From positions 1 to 24,072 of IMG/VR virus record IMGVR_UViG_3300005519_000013: 24,072 nt of DNA; one strand, written 5' to 3'. Positions 1 through 8,323 of the stretch are shown here, in pieces. This DNA is from a virus. A program made the translations under genes and the position numbers. Positions within the stretch are counted from its first letter, which is position 1. Every line of letters begins with the position of its first letter. Under the pieces are notes generated by a model. It made no database searches, was not told the origin of the DNA, and saw only the letters and a list, made by a program, of their open reading frames with translations.

Positions 1-567
1 CTCCAAGCCCTCGAGAACAAATGGGTAAATCGTGGACATTTCGCCGACGACCGCTGCAGCGCCGATGTAGTGCGCTCCAGCGGCACTGAAACCGACCGCC
101 ACCGACAGCGTGTCGCGCTCGCTCTTCGCGTCCGACAGGCGCCGATCGAGGCGGGCATCGATCTCGGTGCTGTATGGCTGCTCAGAAAAGGCCCTTACCG
201 AAAAGGTGTAGGGTTGCCCGACTGGCGTCTGCTCGTACCAGGCGCGCACCTCCGGGATCAGTTGCAACCCCTTGACCGCGCTTTCCAGCGCCTTGCGGGT
301 GCCTGCCTGGCGCTTAGTTGGCCAGGCCAGCGCAACCGTCAGCCGTTTTTCAGCTTCCGGCGCCGTGGGGCTCCACTCGCTGACGCCACGATCGGCCGCC
401 AGGTACGGCAAAAAATCGACCGGCGTCTGCTGGGGATCCATCAGCTCAGGAAATGGCGGATCGATCCGCTCCAGAAGCTTGGCAAAACCGAGATCGAGCG
501 CAGCCTCGAGCGGCGATTGATTGGCAGGCAACAACGTCGGCCGCACAGACTCAAGGTCATCACTCAT
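1..567 (-). CDS. I: Baseplate/tail protein I (P2 gpI-like), 3' end cut by window
   Basis: P2-type tail protein I, a baseplate component placed after J in P2-like gene order. The ATG at 567 overlaps the TGA of gene J as ATGA. The frame is open for 189 codons to the window edge, so the C-terminus is missing. Near the N-terminus it reads LLPANQSPLEAALDLG, then ERIDPPFPELMDP and VDFLPYLAADRGV, the conserved opening of the tail protein I family: a short helix, the 'allowed positions' segment and the L-P-W/Y-L-A motif. A W-x-Y-E-Q stretch follows around residue 105. The protein is known from P2 to be needed for baseplate assembly. Order V-W-J-I on one strand with tight junctions supports the call. 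Confidence 0.88.
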   Translation of the reverse strand, partial: MSDDLESVRPTLLPANQSPLEAALDLGFAKLLERIDPPFPELMDPQQTPVDFLPYLAADRGVSEWSPTAPEAEKRLTVALAWPTKRQAGTRKALESAVKGLQLIPEVRAWYEQTPVGQPYTFSVRAFSEQPYSTEIDARLDRRLSDAKSERDTLSVAVGFSAAGAHYIGAAAVVGEMSTIYPFVLEGLE

Positions 568-1559
568 AACGTGCGGACCTCGACCTCTACAGCCGTGCAA
601 TACGGGGCCTGTGACGCCGTCGTGGCGATCGGGGCAAGCGGCTCGAGGATCTCAAGCCGAACAGCCCCGGCGCTGTGCAGGGTGTAGTCGATCCATGTCA
701 GATCGACACGCCCCTCGAGCCGATGGCACGCATCCGCATATTTCTGAAGCTGCGCCTCAGCCGCGGACTCCGTAAGCCCCGCGTCAGGCCCTGAATTGAT
801 GTAAGCAACCGCCCTGATCTTGTAGCTGACAATCTGCGCGCTCTGGACGATCACTTGATCGGTTTCCGGCCTCACGTCTGGCCTGGCAAAGTGCGCTCTG
901 ACAGCGGCGAGCAAGCTATCAGACGCCACGCCGCTACCCGCGCGCGACAGCACGGTCACAGTAACCTGACCCGGCGCAGTGCGTCGGCCATTTCCATCCT
1001 TGACCTGAGCGGCAAAGCCATCAGGGTCGAACGTGTACGTCACATTCACAACACCGGCCGCGATCGGCTCGACCGAGACCCGAGGGCGCTCACCAAGCGT
1101 CAGCACCTCGCGGCGGTACTGCATGCGCGAGCCAGCGGCCGGCGCATGAGGCGCCAAGTAGTAGCGTAGCCTGGCGTCATCGTCGGACTCCATCACCGGC
1201 TGCACCGGCGGAAAGGCCAATTCATCGCCAGGCGCAATCGTCTGCCGCTCGAGACCCATGTCCGCGAGCCTGGCGTCGAGGTTCTTGCCCTCAGCCCACC
1301 ACGCGAGCATTTGCTTGATACGAGCGTTGTATTTGCGCTCCTGCGTCTGCAGGCGGACTGTAAAGGCCTCCAGGGCCACGGTCAGCAGCTCACCCTCATT
1401 CTGCAGACTCACCTCGAGCTTTGCGGCACTCTCAGGCGAGCGCGCCGCGACATACTCGACAACAAACGCCTTGAACTCAGCGAGCAGCGCTTCGAACGCC
1501 TCGACCTTTACGATCTCAGGCTCGGCCAACTGATTTTGACCGGGTATGAGCATGCTCAA
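564..1559 (-). CDS. J: Baseplate assembly protein J (P2 gpJ / T4 gp6-like)
   Basis: 331-residue baseplate wedge protein of the P2 gpJ family, close to the usual ~300 residues. It carries the long N-terminal helical part, a central segment with SMLxxxR-like GSRMQYRREVLTLG (about residues 139-152), and the C-terminal GRVTVTVL...RPETDQVIVQSAQ pattern typical of gpJ. The start is probably the TTG at 1559: on the coding strand a GAGG lies seven bases ahead of it, whereas the ATG two codons later is about thirteen bases away. The TTG overlaps the TGA of gene W, a coupling-type junction, and the gene's own TGA overlaps the ATG of gene I. Part of the leftward late operon. Confidence 0.9.
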   Translation of the reverse strand: MSMLIPGQNQLAEPEIVKVEAFEALLAEFKAFVVEYVAARSPESAAKLEVSLQNEGELLTVALEAFTVRLQTQERKYNARIKQMLAWWAEGKNLDARLADMGLERQTIAPGDELAFPPVQPVMESDDDARLRYYLAPHAPAAGSRMQYRREVLTLGERPRVSVEPIAAGVVNVTYTFDPDGFAAQVKDGNGRRTAPGQVTVTVLSRAGSGVASDSLLAAVRAHFARPDVRPETDQVIVQSAQIVSYKIRAVAYINSGPDAGLTESAAEAQLQKYADACHRLEGRVDLTWIDYTLHSAGAVRLEILEPLAPIATTASQAPYCTAVEVEVRTL

Positions 1560-1888
1560 GTGGCCACCTCAAAGGACATTTTTCGGTTATGCCAGGTGCC
1601 CGACAGCTTCAATTTCAGGCCGGCGCCGTGGCGGACAGCCACCACCACATCGGGAACGAAGTCCCCGATGCCGTTGGCCTCGTTGTAAAAGGCTGCCACC
1701 GCCGCGCTCTGAGCCAGAATCAGCAAGTCATCGCCGAGGTTCTTGCCCAGCAGCAGGAGCAACTCAGAGCCGTACAGCGGGCGCTTCTGGCGGGTTCCTA
1801 TGGGAGTTGTCAGCGCGCGCGTGGCCCGCTGCACGAATTGAGGCCAGTCATCGACAGTAGCCCCAGTGTTCCTGTCGATTCCGATCAT
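1556..1888 (-). CDS. W: Baseplate protein W (P2 gpW / T4 gp25-like)
   Basis: 110-residue baseplate wedge protein of the gp25-like family, which in T4 is a wedge component associated with the sheath. Features seen are the opening MIGIDRNTGATVDDW, the conserved TRxxxRPLYGSELLLLLG (tip of the family motif, about residues 34-48) and a C-terminal hydrophobic strand. P2 W is 115 residues, so the length fits. AAGG lies about eight bases before the ATG. It is placed between V and J exactly as in P2-like phages, nine bases after V and overlapping J. Confidence 0.9.
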   Translation of the reverse strand: MIGIDRNTGATVDDWPQFVQRATRALTTPIGTRQKRPLYGSELLLLLGKNLGDDLLILAQSAAVAAFYNEANGIGDFVPDVVVAVRHGAGLKLKLSGTWHNRKMSFEVAT

Positions 1889-1897
1889 TCTTAGCCC

Positions 1898-2509
1898 TTA
1901 GGCAGTGCTCATAATCTTGCCCTGATGGTCGATCAGGGGGCCGGAGAAGTGGACGCCCTCCTCATCGATCAGCAAGCCCGTGAGGCCGAGCATCAGCTCA
2001 ACACTGTCAGGCTTGAGAGCTATGCGCGCCTCACCGACCTTGAGCTCGACGCCCTCACGGCTGGCCGATAGAGCGACAGGGCCGCTCTTCCACGCCAGAA
2101 CGTGCGCTGCGTGGTCGTAGCTGCTTTCGGTGCCGTCCTTGTAGAGGCGCCGTGTCAGCTCGGCCGTGGCCGATGTCAGCGGAAACGCATCGGTTGAAAG
2201 CCCGAACAGGGCCACCGACTGGGCGCTGCTGTCACCGCCGCCGTAATTGAGCAGCACGCACTGCTCACCCTTCGAGGGATGCCGCGTTTCGCTCTGCTCG
2301 CCGGCGCTGGGGTTGAAATACTTGATCTGCGGCGTTTTCAGATCGCCGTGGGTAACCACGCACCGGCCAGCTCCAGGGTCCACCGACTCACAGGTGCCTA
2401 TCCTGATGAAACTGTCGGCGCGACGATTCAAGTCCTCGAGGTGCTCCTCGATCTCGAGCAGCCGATCAATGATCGGCCCGAGCTGCGAATTTAAAAGCTG
2501 CGAAAACAT
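1898..2509 (-). CDS. V: Baseplate assembly protein V, tail spike (P2 gpV-like)
   Basis: 203-residue homologue of P2 gpV (211 residues), the membrane-piercing spike at the tail tip. The N-terminal helix has heptad character (residues 1-30). It is followed by the OB-fold with IGTCESVDPGAGRCVV and the family motif PSKGEQCVLLNYGGG near residue 85. The C-terminal third is made of short alternating strands ending with HQGKIMSTA, as expected for the trimeric beta-helix. I do not see the H-x-H iron-binding tip of P2 itself, so the tip may differ. GAGG is eight bases upstream of the ATG. First gene of the V-W-J-I baseplate block. Confidence 0.88.
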   Translation of the reverse strand: MFSQLLNSQLGPIIDRLLEIEEHLEDLNRRADSFIRIGTCESVDPGAGRCVVTHGDLKTPQIKYFNPSAGEQSETRHPSKGEQCVLLNYGGGDSSAQSVALFGLSTDAFPLTSATAELTRRLYKDGTESSYDHAAHVLAWKSGPVALSASREGVELKVGEARIALKPDSVELMLGLTGLLIDEEGVHFSGPLIDHQGKIMSTA

Positions 2510-2512
2510 GGC

Positions 2513-3052
2513 TCACACCTCGAGCTGCTGATACTGGCCAGGATCATCGAAGCCGGTCACTTCCCAGCTACGGGCCACCAACGGCGGCGCCCTGAACTCC
2601 ATCACCGGATCCTCGAGCAGAACCGCGCCGATGCTTATGAACTGCTGAAAGTTGACGCCCCAGGCCTCATAACCGCCCTGGCCACCCTCGAACATCGTCG
2701 GGCCACTCGACAGGCGATCAGGTAACCCACATTGCACGCTGGGCAGGCCCCAACGATTATCCGTAGCCAGCCGCTCGAGAAGCGTGGCCAGGTTGGCCGC
2801 CTCGAGGTTGGCATGCTTCCGCCAGCGCCCGACTACCGCGTGCAGCGTCACAGTGACAATGTGCGACTTGCGCCCGTCCTGCGACCTGACCCCGGCCTGG
2901 GTATTTTCGATCTCGATCAGCACAGTCGAGTCGCCGACAGTGCCATCGAAGTCGTTGTAGTTGCCGACAAGCACACCAATGTCGGCTGCAAGAATCGCGT
3001 CGCCGATCGCAAAGAACAGGTCGGAAAGGTTATTCAAATTCCTTGAGGACAT
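2513..3052 (-). CDS. Phage tail protein of unknown family, possible tail terminator/completion protein
   Basis: 179-residue protein, just upstream of the baseplate spike gene. The frame stays open further upstream, but the ATG at 3052 is chosen because it has a GAGAGG ribosome binding site six bases ahead; the upstream part only shadows the preceding gene. The protein starts MSSRNLNNLSDLFFAIGDAI. It contains a mid-protein segment that aligns by eye with tail-terminator-like proteins: strand, 'RKSHIVTVTLHAVVGRW', helix. The C-terminus is rich in aromatic residues. It overlaps the preceding gene by 23 bases. Position suggests tail completion, as for P2 R/S or lambda U. This is inference from order, not from a recognised motif. 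Confidence 0.6.
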   Translation of the reverse strand: MSSRNLNNLSDLFFAIGDAILAADIGVLVGNYNDFDGTVGDSTVLIEIENTQAGVRSQDGRKSHIVTVTLHAVVGRWRKHANLEAANLATLLERLATDNRWGLPSVQCGLPDRLSSGPTMFEGGQGGYEAWGVNFQQFISIGAVLLEDPVMEFRAPPLVARSWEVTGFDDPGQYQQLEV

Positions 3053-3560
3053 GCGAAGCCTCTCGCTCAAACAGATCTGCAAAGCGCTCCATGGCGCGCT
3101 TTTCCCAGCGCCCAAGGACGTTTGTGGCGGGCCCGTCCCAGTCTTCTTTGACCGACTCGATACCCAGCCTTGCGCGCCCCTTGCGCCGAAAAACCAGCGA
3201 CTTGCCATTTCGGCCGGTACCGATGAAGGCATCCTCATAAAAGCGATGCCCCACCGCCACACCGCCGGGCACTTCCCTGGGCGTACCCAGGTAATGCACC
3301 AATAGCGGCTCAAGGCCTATCCACAGCTTGATTTCGTTCCCGCGGCCCCGGGTAAACAGGTTGTATCGGTGACGCACGGGGCTTTGAGATATCCGCAGCT
3401 CTTTCGCGATCTCCCGCGTGCTGTGCGTGCGCAGCCACTGGGCTGTTTTTCGCAGCGCCCGGGCGGCCGCTATATCGAGCTTTCGAATGATCTCCCCTGT
3501 GCGCCCGTTGAGCAGCACAGCCGCCCTGTCAGCCTCAAGATTGAGTTGGAAGCCAGCCAT
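3030..3560 (-). CDS. Minor tail protein Z / virion morphogenesis-like protein
   Basis: 176-residue basic protein resembling the GPZ-type minor tail / HK97 gp10-like neck proteins. The segment from about residue 33 (AAARALRKTAQWLRTHSTRE) followed by IAKELRISQSPVRHRY matches the family pattern: a long amphipathic helix carrying an R-T-x-x-x-R core, then a basic segment. Beta-rich sequence follows with LWIGLEPLLVHYLG and an aromatic-Gly turn. The C-terminal helix ends in REASHVLKEFE. The gene overlaps its upstream neighbour by 26 bases and its downstream neighbour by 23. The ribosome binding site is weak, so translational coupling is likely. Confidence 0.65.
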   Translation of the reverse strand: MAGFQLNLEADRAAVLLNGRTGEIIRKLDIAAARALRKTAQWLRTHSTREIAKELRISQSPVRHRYNLFTRGRGNEIKLWIGLEPLLVHYLGTPREVPGGVAVGHRFYEDAFIGTGRNGKSLVFRRKGRARLGIESVKEDWDGPATNVLGRWEKRAMERFADLFEREASHVLKEFE

Positions 3561-3927
3561 TCTGTTTAGCGTCCGAGGCGCGAGCCTTGCGGCTGCCGTG
3601 GGGTATCAGGGTCAGCAGCTTTTGCAGCCGGCCGTGGGGAACGATCTCAGTAATCGAGTAGGCATTACCCTCCTCGTCGATCACCTTGACCGCCGTCCTG
3701 TCTGCAGGGGCGTCAGCGTTGGGCAACTGCAGCAGGCGCTCATCTGGCGATGCACGCAATTGAGCCGCCGACCGAAGAGCACTGGCGCGCTGCATGCGGC
3801 CGAGGCCAATTGGCACACCCCACATGCCATTTACATCCCGGTCATCCCGCCCATCCTCGACGAGCTTGACCGTACAGCCGAACTCTTCAGGGTCAAAGAA
3901 CGACGCTAGGTCGTCATCACCGATCAT
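3535..3927 (-). CDS. Head-tail joining protein candidate
   Basis: 130-residue acidic protein sitting after the capsid region, where lambda-like phages encode FII-type head-tail attachment proteins. It opens MIGDDDLASFFDPEEFG, with a following TVKL strand. This resembles the short 'DDLxxFFDxxDFA' opening of small head-tail connector proteins previously labelled ATP-binding sugar-transporter-like in related prophages. The rest contains a turn-rich stretch and a hydrophobic strand ('YSITEIVPHGRLQKLLTLIP'). The ATG overlaps the TGA of the preceding gene (ATGA). Assignment rests on the N-terminal pattern and the gene order. Confidence 0.55.
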   Translation of the reverse strand: MIGDDDLASFFDPEEFGCTVKLVEDGRDDRDVNGMWGVPIGLGRMQRASALRSAAQLRASPDERLLQLPNADAPADRTAVKVIDEEGNAYSITEIVPHGRLQKLLTLIPHGSRKARASDAKQNGWLPTQS

Positions 3928-4376
3928 GCAGCGCCCTTAGCGGCCGCCTTCTTGTTAGCCGTCTCGAGTGCCTTCGCCTGGGCCGCGTTGGCCGTCCTGA
4001 GATCGCCGGCCTCGATGAGCAGCTCGTCGCGCTCCTTGGTCAGTTCTCCGTTGACTTTCTGCAGATCCGCGACTTGCGTCTCGAGGCCCTGCGCGGCTTC
4101 TGCCAGCGTGGCGAGTTGGGCTTTCGCCGCACCCAGCGCGGCAAGGGCTTCGGCTGCATCGAGAGGCTCCTCCTCACTAGGAGGCGGCAGCCCCCGGAAT
4201 TCTGCGATTTCCGCGTCAGTAGCGTCGCGGGCCACCTGGCCAGCAACCAGATTGTTTCGCTCGGAACGGCTCACCTCGAGCAGCGTACCGACCGCGATTG
4301 GCCGGTCGACGCCTTGCTGCCAGAACTGGTGCAGGACGTACATCACATAGCCAAGGGCCATGGTTACTTCATTCAT
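3924..4376 (-). CDS. Hypothetical head-region protein with C-terminal coiled coil
   Basis: 150 residues. The N-terminal half is short and folded (MNEVTMALGYVMYVLHQFW). The C-terminal half, about residues 70-145, is a continuous Ala/Leu/Glu/Lys-rich heptad region (AALGAAKAQLATLAEAAQG onward) that should form a coiled coil and ends in an AANKKAAAKGAA-like basic tail. GGAG lies eight bases before the ATG. The gene follows the capsid gene after a 57-base gap containing a GC-rich hairpin. Such genes after the capsid protein are often DNA-packaging (lambda FI-like) or head-decoration accessory proteins. lambda FI is also Ala-rich, but I cannot show homology, so the function is left open. Confidence 0.6.
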   Translation of the reverse strand: MNEVTMALGYVMYVLHQFWQQGVDRPIAVGTLLEVSRSERNNLVAGQVARDATDAEIAEFRGLPPPSEEEPLDAAEALAALGAAKAQLATLAEAAQGLETQVADLQKVNGELTKERDELLIEAGDLRTANAAQAKALETANKKAAAKGAA

Positions 4377-4405
4377 CGCCGGATCTCCGGTTGAATTGAG
4401 GAACA

Positions 4406-4424
4406 GGGGGCGAGAGCCGCCCCC
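4406..4424. other. GC-rich hairpin after capsid gene
   Basis: Inverted repeat GGGGGC / GCCCCC with a seven-base loop, ten bases past the capsid stop codon on the transcribed (minus) strand. No T-run follows, so it is not a classical terminator. It may stabilise or process the capsid mRNA. Confidence 0.5.
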
Positions 4425-4433
4425 ATGCCCGCC

Positions 4434-6299
4434 TTAGGCCGCCTTTTTCTTGGCCAGGCAGAAGCTCGACAGGTTGCGATAACCGGCGTCGGCGTCTTGG
4501 AAGACGCGAACGACCAGGCCATCGCTGTCGGCCTGTGCGTATGGGTCCGGCTTGAGATCCAGCGCGCCCCACATGGCCACGATTGCCTGCGACCAGTCGC
4601 CGAACGCCCACGGGTCGCCCTGCACCTGATTCGTGGCCATGGCGGTGTAGCCGTTGACCTCGTTGTTACGCCAGATTCTGGTGCTGTCAGCACCGGCCGG
4701 GTCTTCCTTGCGCTTCTTGGCGTCGCCGCGCTGCGTGACGCTGGTCAGGTACTTCAATGCACCGACGTCGCCGTTGAAGGTCGCGATTTTGGTTTCCATG
4801 TCGACCAGATCGTCGAACGTGATACCGCTGGCCGCGTACTCCAGACCCGGAACGCCGGTTTGGTTGAACAGGCCCAGCGGCTGCGAATCCTGACCAGTAC
4901 CGAACAGCATCGCGCGGTCCAGGGCGACAGCCAGGCCGTTGATGAGGTCGGAGATGATGAGGGCCTCGACGCTCATCGAGGATTGCAAGCGCAGCTTGCG
5001 CGAGACCGGGATCGCACCGGCAATGGTCTTCGGCTTGAGCGGCAGATTCGTCAAGTCCATCTTGGACAGGGGAACCGAGCCGTTCTCGGGGATCCAGTAG
5101 AAGTTGGCACCCGCCACCTTTTTCGGGATCGAGACGTCGCCCTGCAGGCCGCCCAGGACGCGAGCGCCGAGCAGGCCCATCACAGCCTTGTTGCGAACCA
5201 TGTCGATGAACTGATCGACGCGCAGGTCGTTCGAGACCAGCTCGCCACCAGCACCGGCGCCCGTGGTCATACCCACACGCTCGGCCAACAGGTCATGCGG
5301 GACGTAAATGCCGCGCGCTTCCTTGCCCATGGCGTCGGCGATGGCGATGGAGACCTCGCGCTCGAGGCCCGCCTCCTTCCATTCGCCACTGGCCGAGGCG
5401 TTCAGGGCACGCAACAGCGAGTAACCACGGCGCTCCTTGTCGTTCAGACCCAGGCCGCGAGCAGTGACGTCGATCTTCTCGCGGAAGCTCGGCAGGTCGC
5501 CGTTACGGCCCGAGGTGTCAGGGGCCTGAGAGGTTGGGTTCGGGTTCATCTTGTCGAGAATCTTGGCGCGGACCTGATCGGCGCTCAGGCCGCCAGAGAG
5601 CGCCTCGCCGATCATGTCCATCGCACCATGACGCTGGCACAAGGCGAAAATATCAGCCGAGCGCTGACGCTCGTTGGCCTCGACGGCGGCAGTGTCGGGG
5701 AGGCCGTTGGTGTTTTCTTTAGGCATTTCAATTCCTTGAACGGGTTGATTCACTTGCACAGGCTCAGGGAGCGCGCGGTCTACCCCGACAGTCGGGTCGG
5801 CCGGAATGGATACGCTGGAAACCTCGTAGGGTTCCCAGCGGGTGACGCGGTAATACTTGAGGTCGCCCTCGGTGCGATCGAGGGCCATCTCTTGCGGGTC
5901 GTAGCCGACAGAGATGTTTTGTCGGATCTTGTCGACAACGTCCTGCCAGACCTCCTCGGCATGGGCGTTTTTCGAGAAGCGCACCCGAGCTCGCAGCTTT
6001 TTGTCATCGTCGAGCCAGGCCTCCTCGACGACGCCGATTTGCGTCCAGCGATCGTGCATGTCGAGCAACGGCGCACCGGCATTCATCCGGGCCAGGCTGA
6101 CCGACTCGGGCGAGTGATCGAGGATCTCCATGCCGAACCAGCGCCGGACGGGGTACTCGCTCGAGACCGCGACCTCGACAGTTCGGGCGTCAACGTCCAG
6201 CGTCGAATGGTCGACCGCCATGGAGCGGTGCAGCGGCTTGCCGCCGAGCTCGCGCAGCAAAATCGACGGGTCAGTCGTCTCCGGCTTCTTTTTCGTCAT
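4434..6299 (-). CDS. Prohead protease fused to major capsid protein (HK97 fold)
   Basis: 621-residue fusion that supplies both the capsid-maturation protease and the coat protein. Residues about 20-175 match the S78 prohead protease family: nucleophile Ser in NISVGYD (Ser130), His in LLDMHDRW (His82), and the family ending WEPYEVSSVSIPADP. A linker at about 180-255 could serve as the scaffold/delta domain. Residues about 260-621 read as an HK97-type major capsid protein with VPHDLLAER, the E-loop-like FYWIPENGSV segment, and the conserved ALDRAMLFGTG and MGALDLKPDPY stretches. The start at 6299 (ATG, GGAA seven to eight bases upstream) overlaps the portal gene by 29 bases. A TTG at 6341 is an alternative. 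Protease-capsid fusions are known in phage families, including phiHAP-1-like ones. Confidence 0.9.
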   Translation of the reverse strand: MTKKKPETTDPSILLRELGGKPLHRSMAVDHSTLDVDARTVEVAVSSEYPVRRWFGMEILDHSPESVSLARMNAGAPLLDMHDRWTQIGVVEEAWLDDDKKLRARVRFSKNAHAEEVWQDVVDKIRQNISVGYDPQEMALDRTEGDLKYYRVTRWEPYEVSSVSIPADPTVGVDRALPEPVQVNQPVQGIEMPKENTNGLPDTAAVEANERQRSADIFALCQRHGAMDMIGEALSGGLSADQVRAKILDKMNPNPTSQAPDTSGRNGDLPSFREKIDVTARGLGLNDKERRGYSLLRALNASASGEWKEAGLEREVSIAIADAMGKEARGIYVPHDLLAERVGMTTGAGAGGELVSNDLRVDQFIDMVRNKAVMGLLGARVLGGLQGDVSIPKKVAGANFYWIPENGSVPLSKMDLTNLPLKPKTIAGAIPVSRKLRLQSSMSVEALIISDLINGLAVALDRAMLFGTGQDSQPLGLFNQTGVPGLEYAASGITFDDLVDMETKIATFNGDVGALKYLTSVTQRGDAKKRKEDPAGADSTRIWRNNEVNGYTAMATNQVQGDPWAFGDWSQAIVAMWGALDLKPDPYAQADSDGLVVRVFQDADAGYRNLSSFCLAKKKAA

Positions 6300-7797
6300 C
6301 AGGGATTTCCGTTTTTGCGGTGCCAGTGACTGGCGTTTCAAACGAGAGGTTGAGCTCGCGTAGGCGGGCCTCCTCCTCGGCCATTTCGACGAATACCTCG
6401 TCGGGATCGAGGCCCTGGGCGCGGATGTACCAGCCCCGGGTCCGCGTGCGGTTGCCGATGGATTCGGTCGCCGCTTTCGAGTCCTTGCTCGGGTCGACCC
6501 AGTCCCAGCCTCGAGGCGCCCAGTCGATCTCGCGATAGAGATGGAACTCGCGGGGCGGTAGCCGCAAAGCGCCCTTGAGCAAAGCCATTTCCAGCCAGGC
6601 TTTACCCACGAACTTGTGCAGCTCGGTAATCACAAACTGCTGCGTATCCTTGTAGAAATCCCGCTCATCGAGCTCACCGGACCGCAGCGAGGAGAAGTTC
6701 ACGCCCTCGAGATCCTGGGCGAGCTTGTTGTAACTTGGACCCCAGCCAGCGGACACGCCGCGTAGCCCCGACTTGGTGAAGGGCGCGAAGTTGCTCGACG
6801 GGTGCGTGTTGTTGTAGGGCTTCCACGTCACCCCGTAGGGGAGCAACTTGCTCGATCCTGACTCGATGACCTCATCGATTTCGCCGTCGTCCTCATCGCC
6901 AGGGTCCTCAACAAACTCGGCGTTCTGCTCATAGACGCCGGTGATCTTGGCCCCCATCTCGGCGGCCACCATCTCGGCACCCCGGTACTCGCCCAGGTGG
7001 TGAAGGTCTAATGCCCCCGCATGCGTCCAAGTGAAACCGCGCGATTGATGCGGGCGCCACGGGTCGAAGCTATGCCGCAGCTCGCTCGCAGGGATCCGCT
7101 CATACTTTTCTTCTGCGCGGGCCTGGTAGGTGTCCCCTGGGTGCGATTTGAGCAGCCAGTAAGCGACCGGCGCCTCCCAGGCGTTGCGTTCGACCCCCAT
7201 ACGGATTCGATTGCCGTTGCTCAGCCAGGTGTTGAGCGTCACGTCCAGGCGATCAACCTCGAGGATCTGCAGAGCAAACCCCCAACGGTTGGGGAAATTA
7301 CGCACCATCCGGACCATCACCTCGCCGTCACGGGCGAGGGTCTCGAGCCAAAGGCGCTGGAACTGCCAGAACGAGTACGATTCGGTGACGTCGCAGTTCC
7401 CTTTCTCGCACCATTCCCAAAACTCGTTTTCGATCAGGCGGCGGCGCTCGCGGTCCGGCTTACCGTCCGGCGTCTTCGCCTTCGACATCATCTGAATCCC
7501 GAAGGAACCGATGACGTTTTGCTTGAGCAGCCGATAGAAGCGCTTCGCATAGCCGTTGTTGATCGACTGCTCGCGCGCCCTGGCCATCAGTGACTGATGA
7601 TCGGCATAAATCTCTTGGTTCGCATCGCCGTAGCCGGTGCGCTGGCTCCAGCTCTTGGTTAGGCGCGTATGCCTGGCCATTTGAAAAGCACGCTGGCCAC
7701 CCTGCTCGCGGGGCGCCTTCGGCACGGCGAGAGTGGGCTCCTCGCGGACCCGCACGGGCCGCGAGCGCACCCTCAGTAGGTCGCTGAATAAGCCCAT
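6271..7797 (-). CDS. Portal protein (lambda gpB family)
   Basis: 508-residue portal of the lambda family. It forms the dodecameric ring at the capsid vertex through which DNA is packaged and ejected. Recognisable blocks are the N-terminal MARAREQSINNGYAKRF (the SRDLxRNNxxA-type helix), NVIGSFGIQM, the WLETLARDGEVMVRM strand-helix, LEVDRL, and the long C-terminal stretch with GWDWVDPSKDSKA and SIGNRTRTRGWYI, which is characteristic of this family. GAGG is seven bases before the ATG at 7797. It follows the gpW-like gene after one base. The last 29 bases overlap the protease-capsid gene. Confidence 0.95.
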   Translation of the reverse strand: MGLFSDLLRVRSRPVRVREEPTLAVPKAPREQGGQRAFQMARHTRLTKSWSQRTGYGDANQEIYADHQSLMARAREQSINNGYAKRFYRLLKQNVIGSFGIQMMSKAKTPDGKPDRERRRLIENEFWEWCEKGNCDVTESYSFWQFQRLWLETLARDGEVMVRMVRNFPNRWGFALQILEVDRLDVTLNTWLSNGNRIRMGVERNAWEAPVAYWLLKSHPGDTYQARAEEKYERIPASELRHSFDPWRPHQSRGFTWTHAGALDLHHLGEYRGAEMVAAEMGAKITGVYEQNAEFVEDPGDEDDGEIDEVIESGSSKLLPYGVTWKPYNNTHPSSNFAPFTKSGLRGVSAGWGPSYNKLAQDLEGVNFSSLRSGELDERDFYKDTQQFVITELHKFVGKAWLEMALLKGALRLPPREFHLYREIDWAPRGWDWVDPSKDSKAATESIGNRTRTRGWYIRAQGLDPDEVFVEMAEEEARLRELNLSFETPVTGTAKTEIPDDEKEAGDD

Positions 7798-7798
7798 G

Positions 7799-8314
7799 TC
7801 ACATCCTCACGCGAGTGAACCGACCAAAAGGCGATTTCCCTCTCCGGCTTTCGGCGGCAACCTCCCGGCGATACCGGGTGCGCAGCGCCTCGAGACGCTC
7901 CACCGGGATCCGGTCGAGCTTCATCCCGTCGATTTCGTAGCTCTGCTGATCCTTGGGGATCCGCTTCTCGAGCGCCGCCTCGATCAGATCGAGCATGCGG
8001 CGCGCATGACTGCGCCCGTCGAATGTCTCGACCTGCTGCAGGTCGACGAGGACCTCCAGACGACCTGACCCCAAGGTCTGCCGCTCGTCTTCACGAACGG
8101 CATAGCAAGCCCAGTGATAAGCGCCTGGCGGCAATGTCCGCGTCTGACTCGAGGTCATGCGGAACTGATACGGCTCGCCGTCAGTGCTGGCCACGTCCAG
8201 GGAGCCAGGCCCCCGCAGTGAAAAGCTAAGCGCCCAGCCATCAGCCGAGGGATAGGCGCGCGCCTCCCGCGCCCAGGTGACAGAGTCACCAGCGTGCAGT
8301 TTTGTCGGTTCCAT
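7799..8314 (-). CDS. Head-tail joining protein, gpW-like with N-terminal beta domain
   Basis: 171 residues between terminase large subunit and portal, the position of lambda gpW (68 residues). The C-terminal part (about residues 105-155: ARRMLDLIEAALEKRI, then YEIDGMKLDRIPVERL) has the helix-hairpin-helix pattern of gpW, including the 'dG.kl.ri....L..l...y' core, ending RRYREVAAE-like. The first ~95 residues are an extra domain made of strands (VTWAREARAYPSADGWALSF...), reminiscent of the small beta domains seen before gpW-like regions in many prophages. No clear ribosome binding site is seen, and the start is nine bases after the terminase stop, so coupling is likely. Confidence 0.7.
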   Translation of the reverse strand: MEPTKLHAGDSVTWAREARAYPSADGWALSFSLRGPGSLDVASTDGEPYQFRMTSSQTRTLPPGAYHWACYAVREDERQTLGSGRLEVLVDLQQVETFDGRSHARRMLDLIEAALEKRIPKDQQSYEIDGMKLDRIPVERLEALRTRYRREVAAESRRGKSPFGRFTRVRM

Positions 8315-8323
8315 GAGGGGTTA

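Noticed and set aside
4425-6329. 634-codon open frame on the plus strand, antisense to the protease-capsid gene
   Set aside because: It lies wholly opposite a strongly supported gene, has no recognisable domain or ribosome binding site logic, and long antisense frames are common in GC-rich coding DNA with biased third positions.
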